From positions 992,001 through 1,056,000 of the forward strand of contig NZ_CP084506.1 of NCBI RefSeq assembly GCF_003113495.2: DNA of 64,000 nt, read 5' to 3'. Of the stretch, positions 9,585 to 19,359 are shown one piece after another; position 1 is the first letter of the stretch, and each line of letters begins with the position of its first letter. The notes under the pieces were generated by a model, which saw only the letters and a program-made list of their open reading frames with translations, was not told where the DNA came from and did not search any database. The position numbers and the translations under genes are program-made. The stretch comes from Edwardsiella tarda ATCC 15947 = NBRC 105688. GTDB lineage: Bacteria; Pseudomonadota; Gammaproteobacteria; Enterobacterales; Enterobacteriaceae.

Positions 9585-10295
9585 ATGAACAAGTTAATTT
9601 ACTTGGCCGCACTCCCATGCTTGTTTTCTGCCTCTCAGTCATGGGCCAATAATTATAAAACCAGCGTTGAATACCGTCATGAGTATCGCGAGGGCGTAAA
9701 GAAACATAGCGATAGGTTTAAGGTGTTTTTAGATACCGGTAATCATATCGGCTTCGAGTTCGATGCCCGCTATGGTAACCACGATGATCAAGCCTATGAC
9801 CAGATGTACCTGAATGGCTCTGAACTGAATGTTTTTTATTATACTGATCTAAATAAAAATACCCTGTTGCTGGCAGGAAACTCCTTTGACTTTACCTCTG
9901 AGGGGCTGGTCTTCATTCCATTTGTGCGCCTGAATTACACCTTCGATAATGGTTTCTATATCCATGGCCGCTATAAGTGGAAACTATGGGACTACTCGAT
10001 GAAGGGGGTAGACCAGCAGCCTTACCATTCAAAGATCCAAGAGTTTGATACGTTTATTGGCTATAAGTGGGGGCAGTGGAACTTTCAGTATCAGTTGGAT
10101 CTGATGCGTGAGATGTCCGCCAATGGTCAGCCGTTGTATAACGGTAAAAAGTGGGATTATGCCAATAACTTTAGGGTGGTATATGCCATTGATGCCAACT
10201 GGCGCCCCTTTATCGAAATTGGTGATATTAAGGAGAGCCGCGACAGCGACCGGCGTCAGGGACGCTATCGTATCGGCCTGAAATATACCTGGTAA
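9585..10295 (+). CDS. KdgM-family oligosaccharide porin
   Basis: 236 residues with signal peptide (cleavage after SQSWA near 21). The mature part is a run of amphipathic strands: SVEYRHEYREG near 27-37, repeated Y/W/R alternation, and an aromatic C-terminus RIGLKYTW. Size and sequence match the 12-stranded monomeric KdgM/NanC family, which lets acidic oligosaccharides across the outer membrane. As the last gene of the sulfated-uronide locus it is the likely entry route for sulfated, unsaturated oligosaccharides. It has its own transcription unit between two terminators. Confidence 0.88.
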   Translation: MNKLIYLAALPCLFSASQSWANNYKTSVEYRHEYREGVKKHSDRFKVFLDTGNHIGFEFDARYGNHDDQAYDQMYLNGSELNVFYYTDLNKNTLLLAGNSFDFTSEGLVFIPFVRLNYTFDNGFYIHGRYKWKLWDYSMKGVDQQPYHSKIQEFDTFIGYKWGQWNFQYQLDLMREMSANGQPLYNGKKWDYANNFRVVYAIDANWRPFIEIGDIKESRDSDRRQGRYRIGLKYTW

Positions 10296-10309
10296 TCCGC
10301 GCCAGCGCT

Positions 10310-10341
10310 CAGCGGGGTGACGCAGCGGCGTCACCCCGCTG
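10310..10341. terminator. Bidirectional terminator between porin gene and yajD
   Basis: 12-bp perfect stem cagcggggtgac/gtcaccccgctg (10310-10321, 10330-10341), followed on the + side by a run of T inside the end of yajD. It serves two convergent genes. Confidence 0.8.
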
Positions 10342-10345
10342 GCGA

Positions 10346-10693
10346 CTATTTTTTCCCGCTCAAGCGGCTTTTCAGGTCGGCAAACGGGTTGTAGGTCGCC
10401 ACGCCCACCTCGTGCTGAGCGTCCTCTCCGGCGACGACGCGGGTACCAAACGTGTCGGCCTCGGTGTATTTTTCGTGCTCATGATCATGACAATACAGAC
10501 AGAGTAACTCCCAGTTACTGCCGTCTGTCGGGTTGTTAGTATGATCATGATCGAGATGATGTACCGTCAATTCTCGCAGGTTGGAGTAGACGAACTCGCG
10601 GGCGCAGCGGCCACAGACCCAGGGAAACAGTTTCAGGGCTTGCTCGCGGTAACCGCTTTCCAAGCGGGCATAGTTTTTCGGGATAATGGCCAT
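10346..10693 (-). CDS. yajD: HNH nuclease family protein YajD
   Basis: 115 residues. Two CxxC pairs (WVCGRCAREF; LLCLYCHDHEH) frame the HNH motif LTVHHLDHDHTNN around 42-54, the beta-beta-alpha metal fold. Length and sequence match enterobacterial YajD, a small stand-alone HNH protein of unsettled function. It is convergent with the porin gene. Confidence 0.92.
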   Translation of the reverse strand: MAIIPKNYARLESGYREQALKLFPWVCGRCAREFVYSNLRELTVHHLDHDHTNNPTDGSNWELLCLYCHDHEHEKYTEADTFGTRVVAGEDAQHEVGVATYNPFADLKSRLSGKK

Positions 10694-10850
10694 GGGGCTC
10701 TCTCGCTAGCTGGCAATAGAAATAGAGTTCCCTATGGTAGGGCAAAGTTGCGCGGTAATCACCTGTGGCGCGCAGGCGGCGTCATAGCGTGTGCGCACGG
10801 ACACGTGCTGGGGGTGGCGGCATGCCGTCTGACATGCCGTATGCGGGAAA

Positions 10851-12515
10851 TTAGAAGGTATCCCAGTTATCGTCGTCTGCGTTCTCACGCGTCGAGAGTG
10901 GGGCCTTCTTGACGATGGGGGATTGCGGGCTGACGCTCGGTGCGGCGGGCGGGATGGCGCTTTCTTGCGGGCTGATCTTGAACTGTGCGACGGTCTGGGT
11001 CAGGCGATCGGCCTGCTCCTCCAACGCACCGGCGGCGGCGGCGGATTGCTCAACCAAGGCGGCGTTCTGTTGCGTCACCTTATCCATCTCGTTGATGGCC
11101 TGCGCGATTTGGGCAATACCGCGACTCTGCTCCTCCGAGGCCGATGAGATCTCTAGCATGGTATCGGAGATATGGTTCACGGAGGTGACGATGTCGCCCA
11201 TCGACTGGCTCACATTCTCCACCAACTGATTGCCTTGCTCGACGCGGCTGACGGAGGCCTCGATCAGCCCCTTGATCTCCTTGGCGGCCTGTGCACTGCG
11301 CTGTGCCAGGTTACGGACTTCCCCCGCGACCACGGCGAAACCTCGTCCCTGCTCGCCAGCCCGCGCGGCTTCGACGGCGGCGTTGAGCGCCAGGATGTTG
11401 GTCTGGAAGGCGATACCATCGATGACACCGGTGATGTCGCCGATCTTGCGTGAGCTTTCGGCGATTTCGGTCATGGTGCTGACCATCTGGCGAGTGATCT
11501 CGCCGCCATTGACGGCGATGGCGGAGGCTTTCTGCACCAGTTCGGTCGCCTCACGAGCGCTATCTGCGTTGTTTTTCACCGTGCTGGAGATCTGCTCCAT
11601 GCTGGAGGCGGTCTCTTCCAAGGAGCTCGCCTGCTCTTCGGTACGGCTGGAGAGATCGTTGTTACCGGCAGCGATTTCCTGCACCCCGGTGAAGATGTGG
11701 CTGGTGCCGTTGCGCACCGCGCCAACCATGTTAGCCAACTCGTCGCGCATATGGCGCAATCCCTGCATCAGTTGGCTAATTTCGGTATCGCCACGCGCCT
11801 GGATATCGATGGCCAGATTGCCGTGTGCGATCTCCGCCTGGTAGGCGATAACTTGCTGAATGCGGTCGATGATGTAGTGACGAACCCAATACATGACCAG
11901 CGCTGTGATCGCAACGAACAGCAGCATAAAGCCGATAGTCAGTGGGATAATTTGATGGTAATTGGCGGAGGCTGCCTGCGCCGCCGGTTGGATGATCTTG
12001 TTGGCGACGTAGTCGGAAGCGTCGTCCAGCGAGGACATGAAGCCGGTGCTGGAGTGATTCTGCAGGATGGTTTGGAAACCATTAATATCGTTATTCTGCA
12101 GTCGTTCGATCATGGTCACCAGATCGGCGCGAGCTTTGCCATATAATCCTTTGACCTTCTCTGCGCGGCCATTGTCATGGCCACTGGCGCGTGAGAGGGC
12201 ATAAAAGTTTTCCATCTCTTGGTCGACACTCACCAGACGCTGCTGCAGATTGGTGAGTGAAGTACGCGCGTTATCGTCGTCGCCGTGTGCACTCAATGCC
12301 AGCGCGTCTTTCATGATCTCTTCACGGATTTGCGTGATCGAGGCGTAGGCACGGTCCATCGCCATAATTTGGCTAAATCCCCGCGAGATCTCATCTAGGC
12401 GGGTATCGGTAGTGGAGGCATCACGCAGGCTCCAAATACCGGAAAAAATCTGTAGGCCGCAGAATAGCGCGAGCACAGCCATCAGACCCCGTGAAATTTT
12501 TAATCGTTCGAACAT
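10851..12515 (-). CDS. Methyl-accepting chemotaxis protein
   Basis: 554 residues with start at 12515 (MFERLKIS, agg eight bases upstream); an upstream in-frame ATG at 12530 lacks a ribosome site. Layout: TM1 near 10-30, four-helix periplasmic ligand domain (~30-190, no PAS/Cache features), TM2 near 190-210, HAMP, then the cytoplasmic coiled coil with hairpin tip [20 protein letters not shown]. The C-terminus is NWDTF, the CheR/CheB-tethering pentapeptide (NWETF in Tar/Tsr), so this is a high-abundance type receptor able to recruit the methylation enzymes. Ligand not predictable. Single gene; not clearly tied to the oligosaccharide locus. Confidence 0.95.
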   Translation of the reverse strand: MFERLKISRGLMAVLALFCGLQIFSGIWSLRDASTTDTRLDEISRGFSQIMAMDRAYASITQIREEIMKDALALSAHGDDDNARTSLTNLQQRLVSVDQEMENFYALSRASGHDNGRAEKVKGLYGKARADLVTMIERLQNNDINGFQTILQNHSSTGFMSSLDDASDYVANKIIQPAAQAASANYHQIIPLTIGFMLLFVAITALVMYWVRHYIIDRIQQVIAYQAEIAHGNLAIDIQARGDTEISQLMQGLRHMRDELANMVGAVRNGTSHIFTGVQEIAAGNNDLSSRTEEQASSLEETASSMEQISSTVKNNADSAREATELVQKASAIAVNGGEITRQMVSTMTEIAESSRKIGDITGVIDGIAFQTNILALNAAVEAARAGEQGRGFAVVAGEVRNLAQRSAQAAKEIKGLIEASVSRVEQGNQLVENVSQSMGDIVTSVNHISDTMLEISSASEEQSRGIAQIAQAINEMDKVTQQNAALVEQSAAAAGALEEQADRLTQTVAQFKISPQESAIPPAAPSVSPQSPIVKKAPLSTRENADDDNWDTF

Positions 12516-12711
12516 TGTGTAACCTGTCATAACAGCATGAGAAAACTACCGATCGGATAAAAGGATCGGAATAAGGTGTTATTACTGTCGGAAGATAGAG
12601 TAAAAACTTTAATGTTTTAGCTAATTAATTAAATCGTCTGCCGAGCAGAATGTCGGGAGCAGTGCGCAGTACGATGGTGAAAACGTGTACTGCGGCAGGG
12701 CGGTCGGGGGA

Positions 12712-13614
12712 TTAAGCATAACCTAAGGGCGTGCGTAACTCTCCGCTCAGTAAGCGTTCGCGCCACCACTGCACGGCGCGCCCATTCTTGGCGGCGCGCC
12801 AGCCAATATACGCGATCTCATGGGCGGGGCTAAAGCTAAGTGGGCAGGCGATCAGCGTCTGCTGTGTCAGATAGCGCCGTGCAATATGGTAGGGGAGATA
12901 ACCGATGCCAACGCCATTGAGTAACAGGCTGATCTGGCAGTAGATATCGTAGACGATGAGCGGGGCATGGCTCGCCTCCTGCGTGTGCGTTATCGCCGGC
13001 TGGCCGAGCCGTTCGCCCATCTCAATCGTGCGATGTTGGCCGAGTTGGCTGGGTGTGAGGGGGGTGGTGGCTTGTGCCAATGGGTGATGCGGGGCGACGA
13101 CCAGCAAGGTTTCGATGATGCCGAGCGCCTGGTAGACATAACCGCCCTGTTCGGGTAATCGCGCCGCGGTGCCGATGATGATATCGGTGCCGGTATCGAG
13201 CCCCGCTAGGCCAATTTGGGCCGAGCGCGCGGGGGCTAAATGTAGGCGGGTATGCGGATGTTGACTGAGGAAGTCCGTGATCGCCGGGTGTAGGATCTCC
13301 GGCAGCGTATACCCCTCTAGCGCGACGATGATCTCCGTCTCCCAACCCGACTCCAGCAGTAGCGCCTGCTGCTCTAACGCGTGCGCCTCGCTGAGTAGAT
13401 GGCGTCCCTTATCGAGAATAATACGCCCGGCTTGAGTGAAACGTGCGCGATGCCCGCTGCGATCGAGGAGTTGTAGATTTAAGTTACTTTCCAACTTTTG
13501 CACCATATAGCTTAGCGCGGCCGGCGTCTTATAGAGCGATTGAGCGGCGGCGGCAAAACTGCCGTGACGATCTAATGCATCCAGGATCAGTAAGACCTCT
13601 AGGTTTATTCGCAT
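12712..13614 (-). CDS. LysR-family transcriptional regulator
   Basis: 300 residues. Winged helix-turn-helix at the N-terminus (LDALDRHGSFAAAAQSLYKTPAALSYMVQKLE), then the periplasmic-binding-like effector domain. The A-rich recognition helix resembles the YhaJ-type LysR proteins. No divergent target gene: upstream lies a 785-bp gene-free stretch before ybiT, downstream the chemoreceptor. Target and effector unknown. Confidence 0.9.
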   Translation of the reverse strand: MRINLEVLLILDALDRHGSFAAAAQSLYKTPAALSYMVQKLESNLNLQLLDRSGHRARFTQAGRIILDKGRHLLSEAHALEQQALLLESGWETEIIVALEGYTLPEILHPAITDFLSQHPHTRLHLAPARSAQIGLAGLDTGTDIIIGTAARLPEQGGYVYQALGIIETLLVVAPHHPLAQATTPLTPSQLGQHRTIEMGERLGQPAITHTQEASHAPLIVYDIYCQISLLLNGVGIGYLPYHIARRYLTQQTLIACPLSFSPAHEIAYIGWRAAKNGRAVQWWRERLLSGELRTPLGYA

Positions 13615-14399
13615 AGGCCGCGTCCCCCGGCATTGATGGCTGGGTTAGTGTGGCGTGGATGAGGGTGCTGGCCGCTGAACACTTTTTTATGCCAATGAGT
13701 CAATAACCCTAAAAAAAACATCATAATATCTTGCTCGTTATTCTTCATAGATCCCTTTATATCGTTATTTTTAGATATAATAGCCTATCCCATTAGGCTA
13801 TTTTATTTGCCATTTGACCCTGGGCCGTGCTCACCCAAAACTTAACTCAGTTTTGCACGCCCTTCAGGGCGGCCCGCAGGGTGAGCGAAGCGAATAATCC
13901 TCAGGTATTGCGTGTACGCTCCGGTTGTTGCGCGCTGTCCGTGTCCAAACTGGCTGCAACAATACACGCCTACTCGGATAGGCTCTAAGTGAAGGCGTTT
14001 ACCCGCACTAAAAATATATCGGTAAAATGGTTTGTTATTTAACCTTGTTGTTTACTATTTATCACTTAATGGGGTTTATTTACTTTTTATACTAAATTAG
14101 CACTATCCTTTTCATGTTTATAATTTCAGCTGGAAAATTATTGACTGGTGCGACAGTTAATGCTGCACGCTATAAAGTATTTCGTCAGTTTGGCAGAAAG
14201 TTTTAATATTAATTTAATAATAGAACCTATTTAATCGATTATTTATCGATGATCGAACAATAACTGTCCAATTAACGCGATGAGGGCGGAAGGCGGTCAC
14301 CCGGGATGTGTTGAGGATAGGGGGCGACAATGGACGACATTTGCGCGGCAATTGTGGCATAATGTGAGCAAAATCACGTTAACCTATTGAGATCGCGCT
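13615..14399. other. 785-bp gene-free stretch with a GC-rich structured block
   Basis: Mostly AT-rich, with no credible ORF. A GC-rich block at about 13818-13990 stands out: arms gctcaccc (13829-13836) and gggtgagc (13879-13886) can form a long imperfect hairpin that also contains gcccttcagggc. It may be a structured RNA or remnant element. The last ~60 bp hold the ybiT promoter region. Confidence 0.5.
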
Positions 14400-15995
14400 G
14401 TGCTGATAAGTAACAACATCACCATGCAGTTTGGCAGTAAACCCTTGTTTGAGAACATTTCGGTCAAGTTCGGTGGCGGCAACCGTTACGGTTTGATCGG
14501 TGCGAACGGCTGCGGTAAATCTACCCTGATGAAGATTCTGGGGGGCGATCTGCAACCGACCGCCGGTAATGTCGCGTTGGATCCGAATGAGCGTCTGGGT
14601 AAGTTGCGCCAGGATCAATTTGCCTTTGAGAAATACAGTGTCATCGATACCGTCATCATGGGACATCATGAGCTGTGGGCGGTCAAGGAAGAGCGTGATC
14701 GCATCTATGCGCTGGCCGAGATGAGCGAAGAAGAGGGATACCGTGTCGCCGATCTGGAAGTCGCTTACGGTGAAATGGATGGTTATAGCGCCGAGGCGCG
14801 CGCCGGTGAGCTGTTGCTGGGCGTCGGTATTCCTGTCGAACAACATTATGGGCCGATGAGTGAGGTCGCCCCCGGCTGGAAGCTGCGTGTGCTGCTGGCG
14901 CAGGCGTTGTTCTCCGATCCGGATATTCTGCTGCTTGATGAACCGACCAACAACCTGGATATCGATACGATCCGTTGGTTAGAGACGGTGCTTAATGAGC
15001 GCAACAGCACCATGATCATCATTTCGCATGACCGCCATTTCCTCAACATGGTATGTACCCATATGGCCGATCTGGACTATGGTGAGTTGCGCATCTATCC
15101 CGGTAATTACGACGACTATATGACCGCCGCGACTCAGGCGCGTGAGCGCCTGTTAGCCGATAACGCCAAGAAGAAGGCACAGATTGCCGAGCTTCAATCG
15201 TTCGTGAGTCGCTTTAGCGCCAACGCGTCGAAGTCGCGTCAGGCCACTTCGCGTGCGCGTCAGATCGAGAAGATTAAACTGGATGATGTTAAGGCCTCCA
15301 GTCGACAGAACCCCTTTATTCGCTTCGAGCAAGAGAAGAAGTTGTTCCGCAACGCTCTCGAGCTGACGGATCTCAGCAAGGGATTCGACAATGGCCCGCT
15401 ATTCAGCGGCCTGAAGTTGTTGCTCGAGGCGGGCGAGAAGGTCGCGGTGCTGGGGACGAACGGGGTCGGTAAGTCGACGCTGTTAAAGACCTTAGTCGGC
15501 GATTTGACGCCGGACGCCGGGACCGTCAAGTGGGCCGAGAACGCGCAGATCGGCTACTACGCGCAGGATCATGAGTATGAGTTCGAACAAGAGATGACGT
15601 TGTTCGACTGGATGAGCCAGTGGCGCCAAGAAGGGGACGACGAGCAGGCGGTGCGCGGCTTCCTAGGCCGTCTGTTGTTCAGCCAAGAAGATATCAAGAA
15701 GTCGGTCAAGGTCCTGTCGGGGGGCGAGAAAGGGCGTCTGTTGTTCGGTAAGCTGATGATGCGCCGCCCCAATGTGCTGGTGATGGACGAACCGACGAAC
15801 CATATGGATATGGAGTCCATCGAGGCGTTGAACATTGCGCTGGAATTATATCAAGGTACCCTGATCTTCGTCTCTCATGACCGTGAGTTCGTGAGTTCAT
15901 TGGCCACTCGGGTCATCGAAATCACCCCGCAGAAGGTGGTCGACTTCGGTGGCGGCTACGAGGATTACCTGCGTAGTAAAGGCATCGACGAGTAA
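14400..15995 (+). CDS. ybiT: ABC-F family ATPase YbiT
   Basis: 531 residues starting with GTG at 14400; this start gives [12 protein letters not shown], colinear with E. coli YbiT. Two ABC domains: Walker [10 protein letters not shown] (about 38-46) and GTNGVGKST (about 353-361), Walker B with DEPTNNLD and DEPTNHMD. The first signature is the degenerate APGWK and the second a regular LSGGEKGR, both typical of YbiT. The linker between the domains (about 240-310) is the ABC-F P-site tRNA interaction motif. ABC-F proteins bind the ribosomal E site and modulate translation; no membrane domain. Single gene with its own terminator. Confidence 0.97.
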   Translation: MLISNNITMQFGSKPLFENISVKFGGGNRYGLIGANGCGKSTLMKILGGDLQPTAGNVALDPNERLGKLRQDQFAFEKYSVIDTVIMGHHELWAVKEERDRIYALAEMSEEEGYRVADLEVAYGEMDGYSAEARAGELLLGVGIPVEQHYGPMSEVAPGWKLRVLLAQALFSDPDILLLDEPTNNLDIDTIRWLETVLNERNSTMIIISHDRHFLNMVCTHMADLDYGELRIYPGNYDDYMTAATQARERLLADNAKKKAQIAELQSFVSRFSANASKSRQATSRARQIEKIKLDDVKASSRQNPFIRFEQEKKLFRNALELTDLSKGFDNGPLFSGLKLLLEAGEKVAVLGTNGVGKSTLLKTLVGDLTPDAGTVKWAENAQIGYYAQDHEYEFEQEMTLFDWMSQWRQEGDDEQAVRGFLGRLLFSQEDIKKSVKVLSGGEKGRLLFGKLMMRRPNVLVMDEPTNHMDMESIEALNIALELYQGTLIFVSHDREFVSSLATRVIEITPQKVVDFGGGYEDYLRSKGIDE

Positions 15996-16000
15996 GCATA

Positions 16001-16024
16001 ACGGCCCCTTGGGGCCGTTTTTTT
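16001..16024 (+). terminator. ybiT terminator
   Basis: acggccc cttg gggccgt stem-loop directly after the stop, followed by seven T. Confidence 0.93.
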
Positions 16025-16151
16025 ATGCTGCCTTTTATTCCGGCTGTAGCATGATCTTTTACCTCTAGCGCTTTGTCAGAATAAGCCGATGGGGGGATGG
16101 CAAGAGAATGTGCTAGTCTGAGGCCGAGATAGCTTAAACAAGGATTTGATG

Positions 16152-16655
16152 ATGAAGACATTCTCGATGGTGATGGCCGGCATGTTGCTCGCCGCCTCTT
16201 CTGCTACCGCCTGGGCTGGTACGACGGATCGGAGCCCGCAACCGTTAGATAAGATCGCCCCCTATCCGCAGGCGGAGAAAGGCATGACGCGTCAGGTGAT
16301 CGCTCTGCCGCCGCGTGCCGACGAGGCGGATCTGCGCGTCGAGTTGCTGATCGGCAAAACGCTGTCGGTGGATTGCAACCGCCAGCGTCTGATGGGTGAG
16401 CTGGAGAGTAAGACTCTGGAGGGATGGGGATACGACTATCTGGTGATGGATAAGGTCACCGGGCCGGTGGGCACCCTGATGGCTTGCCCAGACAGTCAGC
16501 GCCATCAGGCGTTTGTCACGGTGCATCTCGGCGATGATGCCTTGCAGCGTTATAACAGCAAGTTGCCGCTGGTGGTCTATGTCCCACAAGGGGTACAGGT
16601 GAAATATCGTATCTGGCAGGCGCAGCCGCAGGTACAGGATGCGCTGACCCAATAA
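16152..16655 (+). CDS. eco: Ecotin, periplasmic serine-protease inhibitor
   Basis: 167 residues from ATG 16152 (another ATG at 16149 and a TTG at 16146 precede it; aagga at 16140-16143 gives best spacing for 16152). Signal peptide cleaves near WAG. The mature part matches ecotin: [24 protein letters not shown], and the reactive loop VGTLMACPD with Met110 as P1, as in E. coli (Met84 mature). Cys75 and Cys112 form the conserved disulfide. The dimer blocks trypsin-fold proteases such as host elastase, and in pathogens protects against neutrophil enzymes. Confidence 0.97.
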   Translation: MKTFSMVMAGMLLAASSATAWAGTTDRSPQPLDKIAPYPQAEKGMTRQVIALPPRADEADLRVELLIGKTLSVDCNRQRLMGELESKTLEGWGYDYLVMDKVTGPVGTLMACPDSQRHQAFVTVHLGDDALQRYNSKLPLVVYVPQGVQVKYRIWQAQPQVQDALTQ

Positions 16656-16663
16656 ATTGGGGC

Positions 16664-16689
16664 CACGCCCCCGTCATCGAGGGGGCGTG
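16664..16689. terminator. Shared terminator hairpin between eco and the AraC-type gene
   Basis: Perfect 9-bp stem cacgccccc/gggggcgtg (16664-16672, 16681-16689), eight-base loop. It sits between two convergent genes. No T-run, so termination efficiency is uncertain. Confidence 0.6.
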
Positions 16690-16690
16690 A

Positions 16691-17074
16691 TTACATCGGC
16701 GCCAGCAGGGGGCCGCTGAGGTGCTCCCCCCCTTGTGCGTCGGCGCGTTGGCGGTAGCTGCCGGGTGACGTGCCATAGCGGCGTTTAAAGGCTCGGCTAA
16801 ACGTCTGTTGGCTGTCGAAGCCATATTGCAGCGTGATCTCCATGATTTTCTTATTGCTGCGCTGCAGCTCGGCCGCCGCGCGGATCAGTCGACGCCGGCG
16901 GACGTAGGCGGCCAGGTTATACCCGGTTACCTCCTTGAACAGCCGTTGTAGATACCACTTGGAATATCCCGCCCGGTCGGCGATATCGTCGATCAGTATG
17001 CGTTTATCCAGATTCTGCTCTATCCACTGAATTAATGCGTCAACCAACAGTTGATGTTGTCCCTGGGTCGTCAT
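16691..17074 (-). CDS. MarA/SoxS/RamA-type AraC-family activator
   Basis: 127 residues from ATG 17074 with gaggg upstream; the frame stays open to a GTG at 17098, with weaker support. It consists of the DNA-binding domain only: two helix-turn-helix units, the first with GYSKWYLQRLFKEVTGYNLAAYVRRRRL, the second ending YGFDSQQTFSRAFKRRYGTSPGSYR. These match the MarA/SoxS/RamA/Rob-N branch that binds marboxes and controls efflux, porins and redox defence. The exact orthologue is unclear, and no divergent repressor gene is present, which argues against marA (marR adjacent) and soxS (soxR adjacent). Confidence 0.85.
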   Translation of the reverse strand: MTTQGQHQLLVDALIQWIEQNLDKRILIDDIADRAGYSKWYLQRLFKEVTGYNLAAYVRRRRLIRAAAELQRSNKKIMEITLQYGFDSQQTFSRAFKRRYGTSPGSYRQRADAQGGEHLSGPLLAPM

Positions 17075-17274
17075 TGGCAATCCCTCAATCGCAGGCACTC
17101 GTTGAGCCGACTTTTATGTTAGCGGAACAAAAATAGAGAGACTTATACAAAAACTAAGGCTTCTTCTTGTTTTGTAAAGAAATGCCAGCCAGGTGTTTCC
17201 AAGCGTAATAATCGGCGCAATACGTAGAGAATGTGAGGGAGGGCGGAGAGGGAAGCCTCTCCGCGCGAGGAGGA

Positions 17275-17916
17275 TCAGGCGGTTGCACTGGCCAGCTTGC
17301 TGGCGAAACCGAGGAACATAACACCGACCAGGGAGTTACCCAGGCGTGCCAGACGCTGCTTCTGCCCCAGAAAGTGAGCCAGGGCGGCGCCGGAAAAGAT
17401 CAGGAAGGTCATATAGCAGATGCTGATGCATTCCAAGATCGTCGCCAGGATCAGGAAAGAGAGCCCGGTATGGGCGTAGTTCAAGTCGATAAACTGTACG
17501 AAGAAAGAGACGTAAAACAGGATCGACTTGGGGTTGGTCAGGCTCAGGGTCAGCGCCTTGCGAAAGGTGTGGCTGACTTCGATACGCTCCTCTCCTTGAT
17601 GCGGCGTGTCACGTCGGCGCAACGTAGAGTAGAGGATTTTAATCCCCAGATAGAGAAGATAGAGCGCCCCCAGCATCTTGATCAGATTGAAGAGGAACGG
17701 TGAGGAGCGGATCAAGGAGGCGATCCCAAGATAGGCCAGAAAGATCAATACACCATCCCCGATCAACACGGCGCTGGCGGCCTTATAGCCTTCGCGCACA
17801 CCACCGGTGATCCCGGTCTTCAGTACGAATAGGGTGTTGGGGCCGGGAACTAAGATGATAAATACCGCACCCAGGACATATGTCCAGATATTGAGTACGC
17901 CAAAGCTTTCTAACAC
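17275..17916 (-). CDS. leuE: Leucine exporter LeuE (LysE/RhtB family)
   Basis: 213 residues with GTG start at 17916 (gagg five bases upstream). About six TM helices; the VPGPNTLFVLK motif near 23-33 and LSLTNPKSILFYVSFFVQF near 124-142 are the LysE-family and LeuE hallmarks. Strong similarity to E. coli LeuE along the full length. Exports leucine and analogues from the cytoplasm. The E. coli gene is controlled by Lrp; nothing in this upstream region proves the same. Confidence 0.95.
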   Translation of the reverse strand: MLESFGVLNIWTYVLGAVFIILVPGPNTLFVLKTGITGGVREGYKAASAVLIGDGVLIFLAYLGIASLIRSSPFLFNLIKMLGALYLLYLGIKILYSTLRRRDTPHQGEERIEVSHTFRKALTLSLTNPKSILFYVSFFVQFIDLNYAHTGLSFLILATILECISICYMTFLIFSGAALAHFLGQKQRLARLGNSLVGVMFLGFASKLASATA

Positions 17917-18933
17917 ATCAACCTCTTTTTAATAAGTAAATTATGTGGGATTGGGGCTATAACAGTGGCTGAATATTCTACACATTTTATTCGACGAATG
18001 GCAGAGGGCGAGTGCGAGTCATCCACTGTGTGGTGGCGCGGCACAACACCCTCGTGCGCCACCCACCTGCAGGAAGTCGATAACACGGTTGGCGGTGTCG
18101 CTCGTCCCGTGTTCACTGGCTCACTTGGTGCAGCAGTCGACGCTAGTCAGGTAGTAGGTACTGTGCAGATCGATCATGGATGCCAGGCGCGCATTGGCCA
18201 TCATCATCGCCTTGGGACGCGATTCGGCACTGATGACAAAGGCACCTTGCTCTTTACTGGCGGTGGTTTTTCCCGTTCTTTCCTCGGTTAGCGTGAGAAT
18301 ATGGTCATAACGGCAGAGAAACTGTTGCATGCTGTAGCCTCAAGTAAACTGTGTGTGGGAGGCGGGACGCCTGGCCCCTAAACGCGGAACATGACACCGC
18401 GTGAAAACGTTCGAATAGGCCGTGCCGCACGCTCAGTAAGCGGAGGCATCGGCGGATATGGGTAAAAAATTTATTGTGATTTTCCATATCATTAGCTGAT
18501 TTTTTAGCCTACATCAGACCGATGGACGTGACATCGACGTCCTAGTGGTTAGTGTAGACATTATTGCTCGTGCGAACATATAGATTTGTGAAAACTGTTG
18601 CAACTCATTAGATCATTCCGGGAGTTTATACTTTGTCGCGTAAGCGTTAGCTTACATCCTTGGATATGCCTATTTACGCAACTTTCCCCGTTGCGTATGC
18701 GTCGCCTGAGGGTGATGAGCCCCGTCGCTTGCCTGATAGCGGGGGATGACAGGTTAGGCGAGTGCATAAAATTTCTTGATTAGTAAAACTTATAACTGCG
18801 CGACGATTACGAGAAATTCTATTTTCAGCGTTAATTTCCGTATTTTGACTTGAACGCAGCATTTCATCATGAGATTAATGGGGCGTCTTAGAACCAAAAG
18901 GTATAGGTTCTGTTTAATCCAAGGAGAAATATT
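17917..18933. other. ~1-kb gene-poor stretch
   Basis: Contains one possible small gene (18121-18330, minus) and otherwise only short overlapping frames with no family resemblance. The right part (18480-18930) is AT-rich and carries the promoter of the small membrane protein gene. Confidence 0.45.
18121..18330 (-). CDS. Hypothetical small protein (69 aa)
   Basis: Starts MQQFLCRYDHILTLTEER with gagg seven bases before the ATG. No signal peptide or membrane segment; ends ...TSVDCCTK with a vicinal Cys pair. Composition is that of a plausible soluble protein, but I do not recognise a family, and it overlaps nothing else. Could be real or chance. Confidence 0.4.
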   Translation of the reverse strand: MQQFLCRYDHILTLTEERTGKTTASKEQGAFVISAESRPKAMMMANARLASMIDLHSTYYLTSVDCCTK

Positions 18934-19173
18934 ATGTTGACTGCTATTTATTCTGGTTTTCGTGGTTCGTTGCGTTGGGCATTCATGCCAGCCTATCGGG
19001 GGCATGGTGATTATACCTTGTTGTTAACAGTGGTTTTTTTCTTCGGTATGAGCCTGGTGCGTTCCCTGGCTTGGGGAGAAATGAGCAGCTGGTATCATGT
19101 ATTTATTAATATCCCATTTCTGATGGTCGCCTATGCCTTGGCGTGGATGGTGGAGCGTGCAATCAAGGAGTAA
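18934..19173 (+). CDS. Small inner-membrane protein, two TM segments (79 aa)
   Basis: Strong ribosome site aaggag (18921-18926) eight bases before ATG. Two hydrophobic helices (TLLLTVVFFFGMSLVRSL near 28-45; FINIPFLMVAYALAWMV near 57-73) with a basic N-terminal stretch. No recognised family. An inverted repeat that could terminate the transcript follows 60 bp later. Likely a real small membrane protein of unknown role. Confidence 0.65.
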   Translation: MLTAIYSGFRGSLRWAFMPAYRGHGDYTLLLTVVFFFGMSLVRSLAWGEMSSWYHVFINIPFLMVAYALAWMVERAIKE

Positions 19174-19233
19174 TAAGTTATTAAACGGGTAAAGGTTGTT
19201 TTAACCTCAAATAAAGTCTTCGGATGTTTCCTC

Positions 19234-19275
19234 TGCCGCCTAGTTAAGTTTGTTGATGTATTTGCCTAGGCGGCA
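19234..19275. terminator. Inverted repeat after the small membrane protein gene
   Basis: Perfect 10-bp arms tgccgcctag (19234-19243) and ctaggcggca (19266-19275), loop of 22. Only weak T content follows, so a terminator role is likely but not certain. Confidence 0.5.
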
Positions 19276-19359
19276 TTCATTCTGCCACTTTTCGTTGCTT
19301 ATTATTTCCCCCGCTGTTGAGCGTCTATGTTTCCCGGGAATACGTCGCGTCGGCGGTCT

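Noticed and set aside
11230..11844. 204-codon + strand frame
   Set aside because: Antisense to the chemoreceptor signalling domain; Ala/Ser-rich with no domain.
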